Source: Avena insularis
Taxonomy: Eukaryota > Streptophyta > Magnoliopsida > Poales > Poaceae
NCBI GenBank assembly: GCA_023614405.1
Contig: CM042688.1
Span: forward strand, 376,265,331-376,329,330
DNA: 64,000 nucleotides
Direction: 5' to 3'
Shown here one piece after another: positions 21,200-34,160 of the stretch. The notes under the pieces are model-generated. The model saw only the letters and a list, made by a program, of their open reading frames with translations. It ran no database searches and was not told where the DNA came from. Numbering within the stretch: the stretch's first letter is position 1; the number at the start of each line of letters is the position of its first letter. The position numbers and the translations under genes are program-made.

Positions 21200-22345
21200 A
21201 TGACTCGTGGAAACCAAGGAGGAAGCAGCTCATCGCAGGACTCGATGCTGCAGATTCTGCAGATGCTAGTTTCCGACCGTGAAGCTAGTAGAGTAGAGCG
21301 CCAAGCCAATCTAGCCACCCTGCAATAGATAGCTCAGATGTCCCACAATAATCAAGGCCATGGAAATCAGGATCATCATGGATCCAAGCTTAAGAACTTT
21401 CAGAATACCAATCCCCCTATCTTTAACAAATCTGAGGATCCCTTAGATGCTGATGATTGGTTGCAAACCATGGAGAATAATCTAGAAGTTGTTGGAGTTA
21501 ACGCCAACGAGAAGGTACTGTTTGCCACCCACTATCTGGTAGGAGATGCAAGAGCCTGGTGGAATAGCACCCGTACTATGAACCACGGTCAAGTGATGAC
21601 GTGGGAAGCTTTCAAGATCAAGTTTAGCCGCACCCATGTGCTGCAAGGTTTAGTCACTAGAATGAGAGATGAGTTCAGAGAACTGAAGCAAGGCAGGATG
21701 ACGGTAGTTCAATACCGTGACAAATTTCTGTCTCTCGCTAGATATGCCCCTAATGAGATCAACACTGAAGCCAAGAAGAAAGAAAGGTTCCTAAATGGAT
21801 TGCATGATGAGATGTAGACTGTTTTAGTCAACATCCGTTTGGAAGATCTCGAAGAGCTAGTCGACTCTGCCATCCAGATGGAAGGGAAGATCAACCAAGC
21901 CAATGACAACTGCAATTGCAGAATGATGCACCAGACTAGGTCCCACAATACCCAGAAGTATCACCCCAACCCGTCTGCAGGATATGCCCCAAGAAACAAT
22001 AGACCCCCAATGTCTTGTCCAAGCTACCCCAATCGTAGCGGAGGAAACGTGAAGTCCGGAGGAAACCACAACAGCAACCCCGGCAACTCCAACAACTTCA
22101 ACCGCGCATCGCCCAAGTCCAACAACAACAACAACAATACTGCCCCAAGGACTGGAAGCAATGTCGTGCCTGTTGCAGCCAAAGACAAGTCCCAAATCAC
22201 TTGCTTTGAATGTGGAGTCAAGGGTCACTACTCCAACGAGTGTCCCAAAAATCTTGCAGCCACCACCAATGTGAATGCCCCAGCTCAGCAGCAATGCCGT
22301 GTTCAGCCCGGAAGGAGATTTGCCCCAGGAAACTCTCAACCGTAA
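21200..22345 (+). pseudogene. gag: gag of Gypsy A
   Basis: The start MTRGNQGGSSSSQDSMLQIL is supported by the same start in copy D. The frame runs to 22345 with two internal TAG stops (21326-21328, 21815-21817), both where D has a Gln codon. The retrotransposon gag domain is visible as DPLDADDWLQTMEN, ATHYLVGDARAWW and the FLNGLHDEM end. Asn-rich low complexity follows, then a CCHC knuckle CFECGVKGHYSNEC near 22202. The encoded capsid protein packages element RNA. In D the frame runs on into protease, so the stop near 22343 is explained by a small deletion here. Confidence 0.92.
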
Positions 22346-24054
22346 CGGCCATCTGTTCCACATGAATGGTGAAGAAGCCCAAGAAGCGCCAGATGTTGTG
22401 CTGGGTATGTTTTCTGTTAACTCAGTATTAGCAAGAGTGTTGTTTGATTCTGGAGCATCGCACTTGTTTGTTACAGAAGAATTTGCATGCACTAGTAAGA
22501 TTCAACCAACAAAATTGAAGCATGTTATGATAGTTCAAATACTTGGTTCAACCACCAAAGCTAGAAAAATTTGCAAGGCTGTACCTATCAGAATCCATGG
22601 GATAGATTTTTATGCCAATCTAATAGTACTTGGAACCAAAGGTTTGGAAGTGGTACTAGGAATGGATTGGATGTCGAAACATAAAGGATTGATCGACTGC
22701 GCCAAGAAATCCATCACCATGACTAGTAGCTCTGGAGTATCAGTAGAGCATATATCAGAAACCTTGCCCCGCCAATTCAAATGCAACAAGAGTCTAGCCC
22801 TACGAACCATAGACCAAGTCAGAGTAGTCTGTGAATACCCCGATGTATTCCTAGATGAATTGCCCGGTATGCCCCCAGATCGGGATATCGAGTTCATTAT
22901 TAAACTAATTCCTGGAACTGGACCCATAGCTCAGAGACCCTATAGTATGAACCCATCAGAGTTAGTGGAGCTGAAGAAGCAACTTGATGCTATGTTGGAG
23001 AAAGGCTTGATTCAACCAAGCGCATCGCCATGGAAATCGCCTGTTCTGTTTGTTGATAAGAAAGATGGAGGTAACCGTTCGTGTAACGATTACCGGAAGC
23101 TGAATGATGTCACCATCAAGAACAAGTAACCACTGCCCAAGATAGAGGATCTGTTTGATCAGTTGACCGGTGCCATAGTGTTTTCTAAGATTGATCTTAG
23201 AACTAGTTATCATCAACTCAAGATTCATGCAACGGATATTCCAAAGATCGCCTTTACCACCAGATATGGATTGTATGAGTATACGGTCATGTCTTTTGGA
23301 TTAACCAATGCCCCCGCTTATTTCATGAATCTCATGAATAAGATTTTTATGAATTTTCTAGATAAGTTTGTCGTTGTTTTTATCGATGATATTCTTATCT
23401 ATTCCAAGTCAGAAGAAGACCATGAGCAACATCTGAGAACCATCCTTGAAACCCTCAGAGAGCATCAGTTGTATGCCAAGTTTAGCAAATGTGAGTTTTG
23501 GATGAAAGAAGTAGGAGTCCTCACACATATTGTGTTGGTAGGAGGAGTCGCTGTTGATCCCGCCAAGATCAAAGATGTTGAAGAATGGGAAGCCCCAACC
23601 ACTCAAACCCAAGTCCATGCATTTCTCGGGTTAGCGGGATATTACCGCAAGTTCGTAGAAGGATTTTTGAGCATCGCAAGACCAATGACCCAATTATTGA
23701 AGAAAGACAAGAAGTTTGAATAGACCGACAAATGTGAAGGAATCTTTCAAGAGATCAAGAAGAGATTGATTTTAGCCCCAATATTGATTATGACAGATAT
23801 CAAGAAGCCTTTTGATGTGTATTGTGATGCATCCAAGATTGGTCTCGGATGTGTGTTGATGCAAGAAGGCAAAGTCATAGCATATCTGTCCCGACAACTG
23901 AAGCAACATGAGCAGAACTACCCTACCCATGATCTTGAACTAGCAGTCGTAGTGTTAGCTTTGAAGACATGGCGTCATTACCTAATGGGTAATCACTCTG
24001 AGATTTATTCAGATCGCAAGAGCTTAAAGTATATTTTTACTCAGAAGGAGTTGA
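22346..24054 (+). pseudogene. pol: pol of Gypsy A, first part: protease, RT, start of RNase H
   Basis: The protease motif [12 protein letters not shown] lies near 22438. RT follows with [29 protein letters not shown] and the catalytic [12 protein letters not shown] near 23369-23405. RNase H begins [18 protein letters not shown] near 23805 and breaks off at TQKEL where solo LTR B is inserted. All of this is one frame (open from 22275) with stops at 23127 (TAC to TAA) and 23721 (TGG to TAG). The C of TDYRKLN-type RT motif 2 reads CNDYRKLN. The frame resumes in phase at 27998, after B. Confidence 0.93.
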
Positions 24055-27000
24055 TGTCAACACCCGGATTTTTAATCCTAGATGCCTGTTATGTCATACA
24101 TCGCAATCCCAAGATTACCATTTTTGCGAGACATAACAGATTGGATATCACAGTACATCATCCATTACAAACCATAAATAAGGTCTTACACAAATAAGGA
24201 TCTCATGATCCAGTCTTAATAAAACAAGCAGCGGAATAATTAATAAGCGTAACGGTGGGGTCCATCTTCAGGGGCACAAGCAATGCTGATGAAGGCAGAT
24301 AGTCCTAGTTTTCATATCCGTCCCGCTGTCCGTCATCTTGGTAGTCTCCTTCATAGTCTGTCCATGAGAATAGCCAGGGACAAAAGCCATGAGTACTCTT
24401 TAAGTACTCGCAAACTACCACTAACAAGTAAGGTAGTACTAGTGGGAAATACTAACTCTATGTTTATTTGTAAAGTTAAGTTTGAAACCTAAGCTGAGTT
24501 CAGAAACAAAGAAAGATAAAATAAAGTTCTAGAATCATTTAAGTTGGGAAGCTAGTGTCATAGTCACAACCCTGTTGTGGTCAAGTCAAGATTCATCATT
24601 CATTTCATAAGTTATTTTGAAAATATCTGACAATGAAACAGTATGGCCACTCCAACTGTCCATAACCGCAGACGCGGCTATTCGAATAGTTTGACACTCT
24701 GCAGAGGTGGTACACTTTCACCACAAGATTCGATACATCTGTCAGGGATAACCCTGAATCATCATATTTATTATGCAGATAATCAAACATAACCTTTCCT
24801 TTACACACCCTAGTATAAGCACCCCTCCTATGAGCATGGCCTCCCAACCATGACCATCTGTCATCTTGGGCACTGCATAGGTGGACAACATTGAGAGGTA
24901 GCCTCAGCTCAAACCTCTCCTGCGAGAGAACTAATACTAATGCATATAAACTTCCGGCTAAGCCTTACGCAATTCAGGTATTGTGGTTGTACGGTAAAAT
25001 TTGGAATGGTATCGCATCCGAATCCAACCATCAGTTTTTGTAAAAGGGCTAAGGTTCATGCCTCAAAATTTTCATCATCATAAACCATTTGTGTTTATCA
25101 ACACATGTCAAAACATCTCAATAGAATGACTCATCATTCCAAGGTTTTTGTAATTAATTTTCACCAAGTATTCCCATCTAAAGTGACTCAAGTTTTGACT
25201 TAGCTCTAAGCTACTAAGTTAAGAGTGTTCACTAAGGTGGGATGCTAATCTCAATCTCATGGCATAGAATGACATTTAAAGTTATCTAGATAGGTCAAGT
25301 TTTATACTCTTTATGCTACCTTCAAAACAAGTAAAGGACTTTGGTAAATTAAAGAAAAGTAAAGCTTGGAAATAAAACTTGGGGTAGGTAATAGTCAAAG
25401 TGGTATAACCAAAGCATGGCTAATGTCTTTGCTTGGGTTATCTAGATTGCAAGGGTTATCTTGCATTGTTAAAGATGGCTTGCTAAGTAATATACTTGCA
25501 AGTGTTAGCTTGCCTTGGTTGGTGCAGTGGTTGAAGTTTTCTTCCTCCTCCTCTTGGTAGAACTCCTCCTCCTCGTAAGCTTGGTCGGTACTATCGTCTA
25601 TAAATACATACGGAGTACACAATCACCAAACAATACTTAACTAGTCTACTTAGCACTCTAAGGCACACATTGGATGATCTATTATCATCACAAGCATCAC
25701 AAGGTTTTATTAACTAGTTTCATTCTTTTTATTTAAGAAAAGTAATTTCTACTCATTGAAAATAACTAAGATTTTATATTCTCCACTTAAAATATGGGAT
25801 CATGTTGACACATCTCATCACCACATATTCTAACATATGGGAATGTGATTTAAATATTGGATCACATTTAATTAAGTTTAAGTTTAATATTTAATGATTT
25901 AAAGTGACTAGAAATGCCTATATAACATTATTTTGGTACTAGTCCAAAGTCACTGCATGCAAACCTTAATATTATTACATATTCATATAGGTATGGTTAA
26001 ATGTGAATTTTGAGAGTTGGAATCAACTCAAAAGCTATCATGGTTGATTTTATAAAAATATTTGAATGTGCAAAAGCTTTTGTCTTGTTATTTTTTACTA
26101 GGAGAGATCTCTAACTCTAAATGAATTAAATCCAACGGGCTTGGTATCTTTCTAACAAAATTTGAATCACTCAATTTGGCTCAGTAGATCTTCTTGAATT
26201 GATTTTTGAACTAAGGATAGAAGTGAGTTCAAACTAAAATGGAAAAACCTAAATTTGAATTCGTGGGCTCGCGCGGGAAAACTAACGGGCCGGCCCAGTG
26301 GCGCTCCGCGACGCGGATGACAACTGACAGGGGGGTCCCGCAGTTCAGCGACATGTCAAACGCGAAGCTGTATGGGGCACTCTCAGCGCTACGATTAAAA
26401 GGGTGATCAACGACTGAGGATCGTCGTCCCCGGCGAACAGGTCACCGACGAGAGCTAACCCTAGCGGCTCGGTGGGGGTACGTGGGGGCGTACCAGGGCT
26501 CCACCTAGACGTGACGATGGGGGCGATCGAGCTGGTGGACGACGACAGTTCTAGGCGTGGTCGCGGCGGCTCCTGGGGCAGTCGCAATCAACGGCGCCTC
26601 TCCTCCTCTGCTGCGGCAAGCTCCGGCAAAATTCCGGCGAACGGCGGCCTGCCTTGCTCCGGGGATGGGGTGGAAGGATCAGTGGAGAGAGGGGAGTGAT
26701 ATGGTGTTAGGAGTTTGTGCTGGGGTGGCCTCCTTTTATAGGTCGATGAGGGGACCATGCGGTATGACGAAGAGCTTGTCGGTGACATTGATACAGGCCG
26801 CTAGCAGCATGGGCTGGGTAGGCGGACGGTGGGCTGCCTCCTGGCGGTCAGCTATGGCGCAATGGCGCGGCTAGGGGCGGTGGTATTTGGTTGGGAGCAT
26901 CCCGCGCTCTGGGAAACAGAGGCGGTGCTCGACGGCGCTCTGCGACTGTGGGTCGCGCGGCGGCGCACGGCCGTGTCTGGCGGGTTGCTGGGGTCGAGGC

Positions 27001-27996
27001 GGAGCGGCGTGCATGGTATTGGGTCGAGGGACGGTCTATGGCGTGCTGGCGGTGATCGCGCTCTAGCGCGCTTTGGTGAGCTTGCAGAGAGAATGGGCGG
27101 CGAGGCTGGGGAGTGGTCCAGGGCCTGGCTGGGCTTGGGGAAGGTGCAGGATGGTGTGGTAGGGTTAGGCGGAGGTAGTGGTGGTGCTGGAACGGCGCGA
27201 CGCTGTCTGTGGTGCTTTGCCCATGTTCGGCTAGCGGTGACCAAATTGTGGCAGCGCTCCACTGCTGCTGTGGCTAAGGGATAGGCCAGTGAGGGTCTGG
27301 TTGGACTCAGGGGGGACAAGAGTGATCAATGCAACTCAATTTGCTCGACAAGATTCGATCAAAAACAGTAATAGTTAGGCTAATTTGATTCTGCCTGCCA
27401 GGTGTTCGACACAATGGCCACATGAATCAAATATTTGAATTTTGGGCTGAATTTTGGTGGAGTTGGTGATCACATGCTTGAGCATCTCTGGTTGCTTTGG
27501 ATTTGAAAATGGAATTCATTTGAGTGGTTTTTGAATAAGTATGATCTATACATATGAACTACATTCAATTTTCAAATGTCATTTAAATTTAGTGTTTGAA
27601 AGTTTTTGGTAGATCATAAAGTGGGCCTTGGTACATCACTACTTGTACTAGCAAGGGGTGCAAAGATCCATATTTGTTTCTGTTAGGTTTTGAGTTCTAG
27701 GAATAGCTAAAATAGGCATGGTGATTAAAATGGCACAAATGACCATTTGTTTCTTTTATTCATTTTGATTTGTTTTTCTTTGGGATTTGTTTGGGAATGA
27801 TCTAGATGATGTTTATTTCACCTAAGAATCATTTTACAATCAATGGATCACTCAAACATGGCAATTCAAAACAACTCCTAAATTAAATGCACACACATAT
27901 GAATGCTTTAATATTTTTAAATGGAAAAGTTTTTGTTAACTCTAAATTTGGTGATTTGGATCTTGATCACTTGGATTAAAGTTTCGGGATGTTACA
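24055..27996 (-). mobile_element. Gypsy solo LTR, copy B, 3942 bp
   Basis: It starts TGTCAACACCCGG and ends GGGATGTTACA, the inverse of the LTR ends of copy A. It is flanked by the 5-bp duplication GTTGA (24050-24054 and 27997-28001). No internal region, primer site or second LTR is present, so it is a solo LTR left after intra-element recombination. It sits in antisense orientation in the RNase H coding region of A. Its TATA-like site is at 26731-26740, its acidic block at 25514-25597 and its block 2 at 24605-24847. Block 1 reads TDQAYEEEEFYQ and ends NHCTNQGK, closer to copies C and D than to A. Confidence 0.96.
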
Positions 27997-27997
27997 G

Positions 27998-29681
27998 TTG
28001 AATATGAGGCAAAGGAGATGGATAGAGTTAATCAAGGATTATGATCTTGACATTCACTATCACCCCGGCAAAGCCAATGTGGTAGCAGATGATCTTAGTA
28101 GATTGCCGTGTAGATTAAACACCATGATCAAAGAGAACCAGCCAAGTTTGCATGAAGAGTTGGAGCAGTTTAGAACTGAGCTAGTTAGCAAAGGATTTTT
28201 AGCTAGCATTGAACTTCAACCCACTTTGATTAGCCAGATCAAGGAAGCCTAGAAGGGAAATGCAAGTATCGATAGAATCAAACGTCGTATTGGTACAGGA
28301 AAGGTACATGGATTCACCGAAGATGAAGAAGGAGTTTTGTGGTACAAAGGACGTATTTGTGTGCTAGCAGATTCGGAGCTAAAGCAAGTTATCATGCAAG
28401 AATCTCATGATACTCTTTATTCTATCCACCCCGGAGGAACAAAGATGTATCAGGATTTGAAGGAGCAATTTTGGTGGCACAAGATGAAGAGAGAAATCAG
28501 AAGCTACATCGCGAAGTGTGATATCTGTCAGAGAGTCAAACCGGAACATTAGAGACCTGCAGGACTGTTGCAACCATTGTAGATTACGGAATGGAAATGG
28601 GATTCCATTAGAATGGACTTTATCACCGGTTTGCTTACTTCTAGTCGGGGAAATGACTCTATCTAGGTCATAGTTGATAGACTGTCCAAGGTAGCCCATT
28701 TTATACCTGTCAGGACTACCTACCAGAGTTTGAAGCTAGTAGAGCTGTACATTGCTAGGATCATCAGTTTGCATGGAACCCCTAAGACCATAGTATCGGA
28801 TCGAGGAACCTAGTTTACCTCAAGATTTTGGCAGAAAGTCCAAGAAGGATTAGGAACCAAGCTGAATTTCAGCACAACTTATCACCCACTGACCGAGGGA
28901 CAGACTAAAAGAGTCAACCAAATCTTAGAGGATATGTTGAGAGCTTGTGTGCTAGATTATGGATCAAAATGGGAAGATTGTCTACCTTTCGTAGAATTCT
29001 CATACAACAACAGTAATCAAGCCAGTTTGCAAATGGCCCCATTTGAATTTCTGTATGGAAGAAAGTGTCATACCCCCTTTGAATTGGTCGCAAGTAGGAG
29101 AGAGTCAGATTTTCGGACCCGACATCCTACGAGAAGCCGAAGAGAAGGTTCACAAAGTCCGTGAGCACCTCAAGACCACCCAATCTAGACAGAAGAGTTA
29201 TGCTGACAAGAGACGTAGAGACCTGACTTTCAATGTCGGAGATTTTGTGTATCTCAAAGTTTCGCCATTGAAAGGAATGCAGCGTTTTCAGCTGAAAGGA
29301 AAGTTAGCCCCTAGATATATTGGACCTTTCAAGATTCTGAATCGCCGAGGAGAAGTATCGTACCAACTGGAATTGCCAGCGGAGATGTCAGCCATCCATA
29401 ATGTGTTCCATATCTCATTACTTCGCAAATGCCTATAAGTGCCGGAGAAGACCGAAGTTTTCAAGAACATCGATCACCGAGCCATAGATATCAACAAGGA
29501 TTTGATGTATCGTGAAGTGCCCATTCGTATCTTAGAAGAAGTTTCAGAACCACCAGGATCCAGAGTATCAAATTTCTCAAGATCCAATGGAGCAATCATA
29601 CCGAAGAAGAAGCTACTTGGGAGCAAGAAGATTACATTAGGACTGAGTTTCCAGATCCCTTTAGTTCCTAGTTTTTCTTAA
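27998..29681 (+). pseudogene. pol: pol of Gypsy A, second part: RNase H end, integrase, chromodomain-like tail
   Basis: The sequence resumes [16 protein letters not shown] in phase with 24054. The integrase zinc region is H-x-H with CDICQRVK near 28410-28545, and the core aspartates lie in MDFITGL (28615) and SDRGT (28799). The third acidic residue, in the QTER motif of relatives (NERV in copy D), is Lys here (QTKRVNQ). There are four in-frame stops at former Gln codons between 28250 and 28665, another at 28811, and a frameshift near 29100. Downstream are SYADKRRRDLTF, GDFVYLKVSP and VFHISLLRKCL. The last segment, in a shifted frame, gives KFLKIQWSNHTEEEATWEQE, a chromodomain-like motif. This copy cannot integrate by itself. 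Confidence 0.92.
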
Positions 29682-29704
29682 ATCTCCGGACAAGATTTTG
29701 TTTC

Positions 29705-29715
29705 AGGAGGGAAGG
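29705..29715 (+). other. Polypurine tract of Gypsy A
   Basis: AGGAGGGAAGG ends two bases before the 3' LTR. It is the expected primer for plus-strand DNA synthesis. Copy D has the longer AAGGGGGGAAGG at the same place. Confidence 0.85.
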
Positions 29716-29717
29716 TT

Positions 29718-32700
29718 TGTAACATCCCAAAACTTTAATCAAGGTTATCAAGTTCAAAATCACCCAATTTAGGGTTAACAAAAACTTTTATTAAAGAAAA
29801 GGCATATGAATGCATGTGTGTTTGCATTAGTGTAGAATTGTTTGAAAATGCCATGCTTGATTGTTTTAAATGTTGTGAAATGGTTTAAAGGTGAATGCCA
29901 CATCATCTAGACCATTTACAAACATAATCCAAAGAAAAAGAAATCAAATAAGATTAAATCAGGCAAATGGTCATTTTGACCATTTTAATCCACTAGGCCA
30001 CTTTAGGTGTTCCTAGAAGTCAATTCCTAAATGAAACATTTCTATATCTTTTCACCCCTTGCTAGACCAAGTAAATATGTACCAAGGCCCACTTTACACA
30101 TTTACAAAAACATCTACCAAAGCAATTTCAATGACATTTGAAAAGTGAATCCAATGCATATGTGAAGATCCCACTTTTTTAAAAACCCACCAAATCAACT
30201 CCACTTGACAATCCCAAGCAAACCAAGCCTCTCAAGCTTAAGTCAAGTTCACCCAAAAAAATTGAGTGAAAAATTCAAATTTAAATCTCTTTCGGCCATT
30301 TAAACAAACACCTGGCAGGCATAGTGTAAACATCTGCCTAACTTCACTATTTGGGCATTGATCACTAGACCATTGGCCCTCACTCTACTCCCCCTGTTTC
30401 CCCTGGTGTCGAGCAGCAGCAGACCACTCTCCCCCTTGGCCGTTTGGCACTAGTGCGCCGCCTCCCGCAGCCACCGCGCCAGGTCGACCATGGACCGCTC
30501 ATCCCGGACCGCCCCGCTCTCTCCCGCCATGTCTAGGAGGTAGCCACCAATGCACCGCCCCTCTCTGTCCCCTCCCCGAGCAAAGACAGGCCCTGGACCA
30601 CCTCAGAACAGTCGCGCCTAGAACGTCTATGCCATGCTGAGCACGCGCTAGAGCATCGCGCCCGACCAGCGTGCACACGCCACGCCTCGATCTCACCCTG
30701 CACGTACTGCTCCGCCATGACCCCAGCAGCCGCCCAGACATCCCCGTTCGCCGCCGCTTGACCCATAGCCACCATGCGCCGCATCGAACACCGCTTCTGC
30801 CGCGCAGAGCACCGTCCACTCCAGACCAAATGCGACCGCTCCTTGCCTCACCTTTAAGCCTGAGAGGACCGCCAGGAGACTACGCACCGTCCCCTACTTC
30901 TAGTCGCGCTGCTAGCTGCCTATAGCATTGACACCGACGAGCCGCGCCCATGCCGCTCGGTCCCTTCGTCGAGATATAAAAGGAGGCCCCCTCCGCCTTC
31001 AATCCTCACACCATTCCACTCCCCTCTCACCACTGATCCTCCAACACTATCCCCGGAGCAAGGCAAGCCACAGTCCGCAGGAATTTCGCCGGTTTGCCAC
31101 TACAGAGGAGAAGAGGCACCGTTGATTGGAGCAGCCCCAGGAGCCACCGCGACCACGCCTCGAACCACCGTTGTCTACCAGCTCGAACGCTCCCACCGCC
31201 GACCGTAGCTAGAGCCCAGGTGAGCCCCCGTAGACCGCCACCGTGCCGCTAGGGTTCGTCCTCGCCGCAGACCTGTTCACCGGGGACGACGAACCACAAC
31301 CATTCGATCATAGTCTAATCGTATCACTAAGATTACCCTCTACCGCTTGGCATTAGATGTGCCGCTGACGTGCGGGACCAACCTGTCAGTAGCCCGCTGC
31401 GCCCGTGCAGTGCAGTTGGGCCGGCCCATTTCCTTTCCCGCGCTAGCCCACATATTCAAATTAGTATTTTCCAATTAATTTGAAACTAGATTCTGTCCAC
31501 TTATTCAAAAATCAATCCAGAGAGGTTCAGTTACCCAAATGGCATGATTCAAATTTTGTTAGAAAGATAATTAAAATATCTATCCAAGTCCGTTGGATTT
31601 AAATCAATTGGAGTTAGAGATCACATATAGCAAAAATAACAAGACAGAGACTTTTCTACCTTCAAACATTTTTCAAAAATCAACCATAATGGCTTTTGAG
31701 TTGATTCCAACTCTCAAAAATAACATTTGATAATAACTATCTGAATATGTAAAAGTATTTAGGTTTGCATGCAGTGACTTTGGACTAGTACCAAAATAAT
31801 GCTATATAGGAATTTCTAGTCACTTTAAATCATTTAAATAATAATCTTAAACTTTATAAAATGTGACCAACCCTTTAAATCACATTCCCATGTATTAGAA
31901 TATGTGGTGATGACATGTGTCCACATGATCCCATAGTTTAATTGGAGAATATTAAATCTTAATTAATTTCAATGAGTAAAAATTACTTTTCTCAAATAAA
32001 ATAAATGAAATTAGTTCTTTAAATCTTGTGATGAGTGTGATGATACTAGATCATAAAGTGTGAGTCTTAGTGTGCTAAATAGAATTAGTTAAGTATTGTT
32101 TCGTGATTGTGTACCCTGTATTCATTTATAGATGATAGTACCGACCCGGGATACGAGGAGGAGGAGTACTACCAAGAATAAGAAGAGGAGAACTTCAATC
32201 ACTGCTCTACTCAAGGCAAGCTAGCACTTGCAAGTTTTCTTAACTATGCAAGCCATCACTAATTGCAAGATAACCTAAGCAAGATGCATTAGGCATGCTT
32301 TGGTTATACAACTTTGATTATACCAATCCCAAGTTTTACTTGCAAGCTTTATTCTTCTACTTTACCAAAGTTCTTTACTTTTAGTTTGTGCTTTGTAAGC
32401 ATTGGAAAATTTAGTATAGATAGCATAAAGAGTATAAAACTAGGCCTAACTAGTTATACTTAGATGTCATTCCATGGCATGAGATTGGAGATTAGCACCC
32501 CTCATTAGTGAACACTCTTAACTTTAGTGGCTAGTGCTAAGCCTAAAAGTTGATCACTTTAGATGGGAATACTTGATGAAAATGATTATGAAAACCTTGG
32601 AATGATGATTTAATTCTATTGAAATGTTTTGACATGTGTTATGGACACAAATGGATTTGATAATGAAAATGTTGAGGCATGAGCCTTAGCCCTTTTATAC

Positions 32701-33680
32701 AAACTGATGGTTGGGTTCGGATAAGATACCATTCCAATTTTATCGTACAACCATAATACCCGAATTGGGTAGGGCTTAGCTGAAAGTTTATATGCCTTAG
32801 TATGGGTTCCCTCGCGGAAGAGGTTTGAGCTAAGGCTACCTCGTGAGTGTGAATGTCCACCTATGCAGTGCCCAGGATGGCAGATGGCCATGGCTGGGAG
32901 GCCAAGCTCATAGGAGAGGTGCCTATACTAGAGTGTGTAAAGGAAAGGTTATGATTGATTATCCGCATACTGAGTATGATGATTCAGGGTTATCCCTAAC
33001 AGATGTATCGAATTTTGTGGTGAAAGTGTACCACCTCTGCAGAGTGTCAACCTATTCGAATAGCCGCGTCCACGGTAATGGATAGTTGGAGTGGCCATAC
33101 TGTTCCATCGTCAGATGTTTTCAAAATAACTTGTGAAGTGAACTATGATTTTGACTTGACCACAACAAGGTTATAAATATGAAAGCTAGGTTCCCACTTA
33201 AGTGATTTAGAACATTAACTTAGTTTTCTTTACTTCTAAACTTAGTTTTAGATAAATCTGGCTTTTTGCAAATAAACCTAGAGCTTAAGATTCCTACTAG
33301 AACTACCTTACTTGTTAGTGATAGTTTGCGAGTACTTAAAGAGTACTCATGGCTTTGTCCCTGGCTATTCCCGTGGCCAGACTATGAGGAGGACTATCAG
33401 GAAGATGGACAGCAGGACGGCTATGACAACTAGGATCATCTCCCATCGTCAATATTGCCTGTGACACTGAAGATGGAGCCCACCGCTATGCTTATTATTC
33501 CGCTGCTTGTTTGTATTTAGACTGGATCATGAGATCCTTTATTCATGTAAGACCTTATTATAGTTTGTAATGGATGATGTACTGTGATATCCAATCTGTT
33601 ATGTCTCGCAAAAATGGTAATCCTGGGATTGTGATGTATGGCATAATAGGTACCTGGGATTAAAAATCTGGTTGTTGACA
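29718..33680 (+). repeat. 3' LTR of Gypsy A, 3963 bp
   Basis: This is a direct repeat of 16062-19958 with the same ends. The TATA box is at 30975-30981, block 1 at 32132-32215 (with one stop), block 2 at 32843-33085 (open) and the block 3 stop at 33431-33433. It is 66 bp longer than the 5' LTR owing to small indels. Substitutions between the two LTRs are visible in nearly every line, so the insertion is not recent. Confidence 0.97.
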
Positions 33681-34082
33681 CAATATTTTTACAACCACTG
33701 TTGAACTGTTTAGAATTTGAGAAAATATGCTGAATGACAAACTTGCACCTACACCATAGCTATCCAACGAGATATTATTTGTATCATTTGGACAAGCGGT
33801 TCAAAAATAATCGTGAAATTACTATCAGCCGTTTAAAAAAAATCCAAATCTGAGTATATACAAAATTAGTTTTAAACTGTGTAGAATTTGAAAAACTTTC
33901 TACATGAAAAAAGGTGCGCAATTTTATTATCTTTCAAACGCATCATATTCGCTCCATTTTGATTAGTAGTTCAAAAAAAAATATTAAAAGAACATTCATG
34001 TTTGAATATGCCTATTTCCTATTTTTAAAATTAAATTTGAATGGTTCTATGTATAATATATGATATATCGTTGGATAGCTAT

Positions 34083-34160
34083 ATAAAAGGAACCGAGGGA
34101 AGTATGAATCATGTATAGTATATAAAGGGAACCGAGGGAAGTATGGATCATATATAGTAT
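34083..34160. repeat. 39-bp tandem duplication at foldback centre
   Basis: Two adjacent units share GGAACCGAGGGAAGTATG and the TATAGTATAT that follows. The same sequence occurs inverted at about 36395-36430 (CATACTTCCCTTGGTTC). It lies at the loop of the inverted arms. Confidence 0.75.

Larger units (their letters stand above)
16062..33680 (+). mobile_element. Gypsy LTR retrotransposon copy A (complete, 17.6 kb with insert)
   Basis: It is bounded by direct LTRs (16062-19958 and 29718-33680), both starting TGTAACATCCC and ending TTGACA, with the same 5-bp duplication CAATA at 16057-16061 and 33681-33685. Inside are a tRNA-Met primer site, an extra ORF, gag, protease, RT, RNase H, integrase, a chromodomain-like tail and a purine tract, in Gypsy order. 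A 3.9-kb solo LTR of the same family (copy B) interrupts RNase H. Without it the element is about 13.67 kb, close to copy D. Many premature stops and several frameshifts make it non-autonomous now. The chromodomain-like end suggests a chromovirus. I cannot name the Triticeae family with certainty. Confidence 0.97.

Noticed and set aside
21857..22492. 211-codon minus-strand frame opposite gag
   Set aside because: It is the antisense shadow of the Asn-rich part of gag, hydrophobic by codon complementarity, with no independent support.
26829..27319. Long overlapping frames on both strands (151 and 155 codons) in solo LTR B
   Set aside because: They are opposite-strand shadows in the GC-rich promoter part of an LTR, have no motif, and are not kept open at the same place in the other LTR copies.
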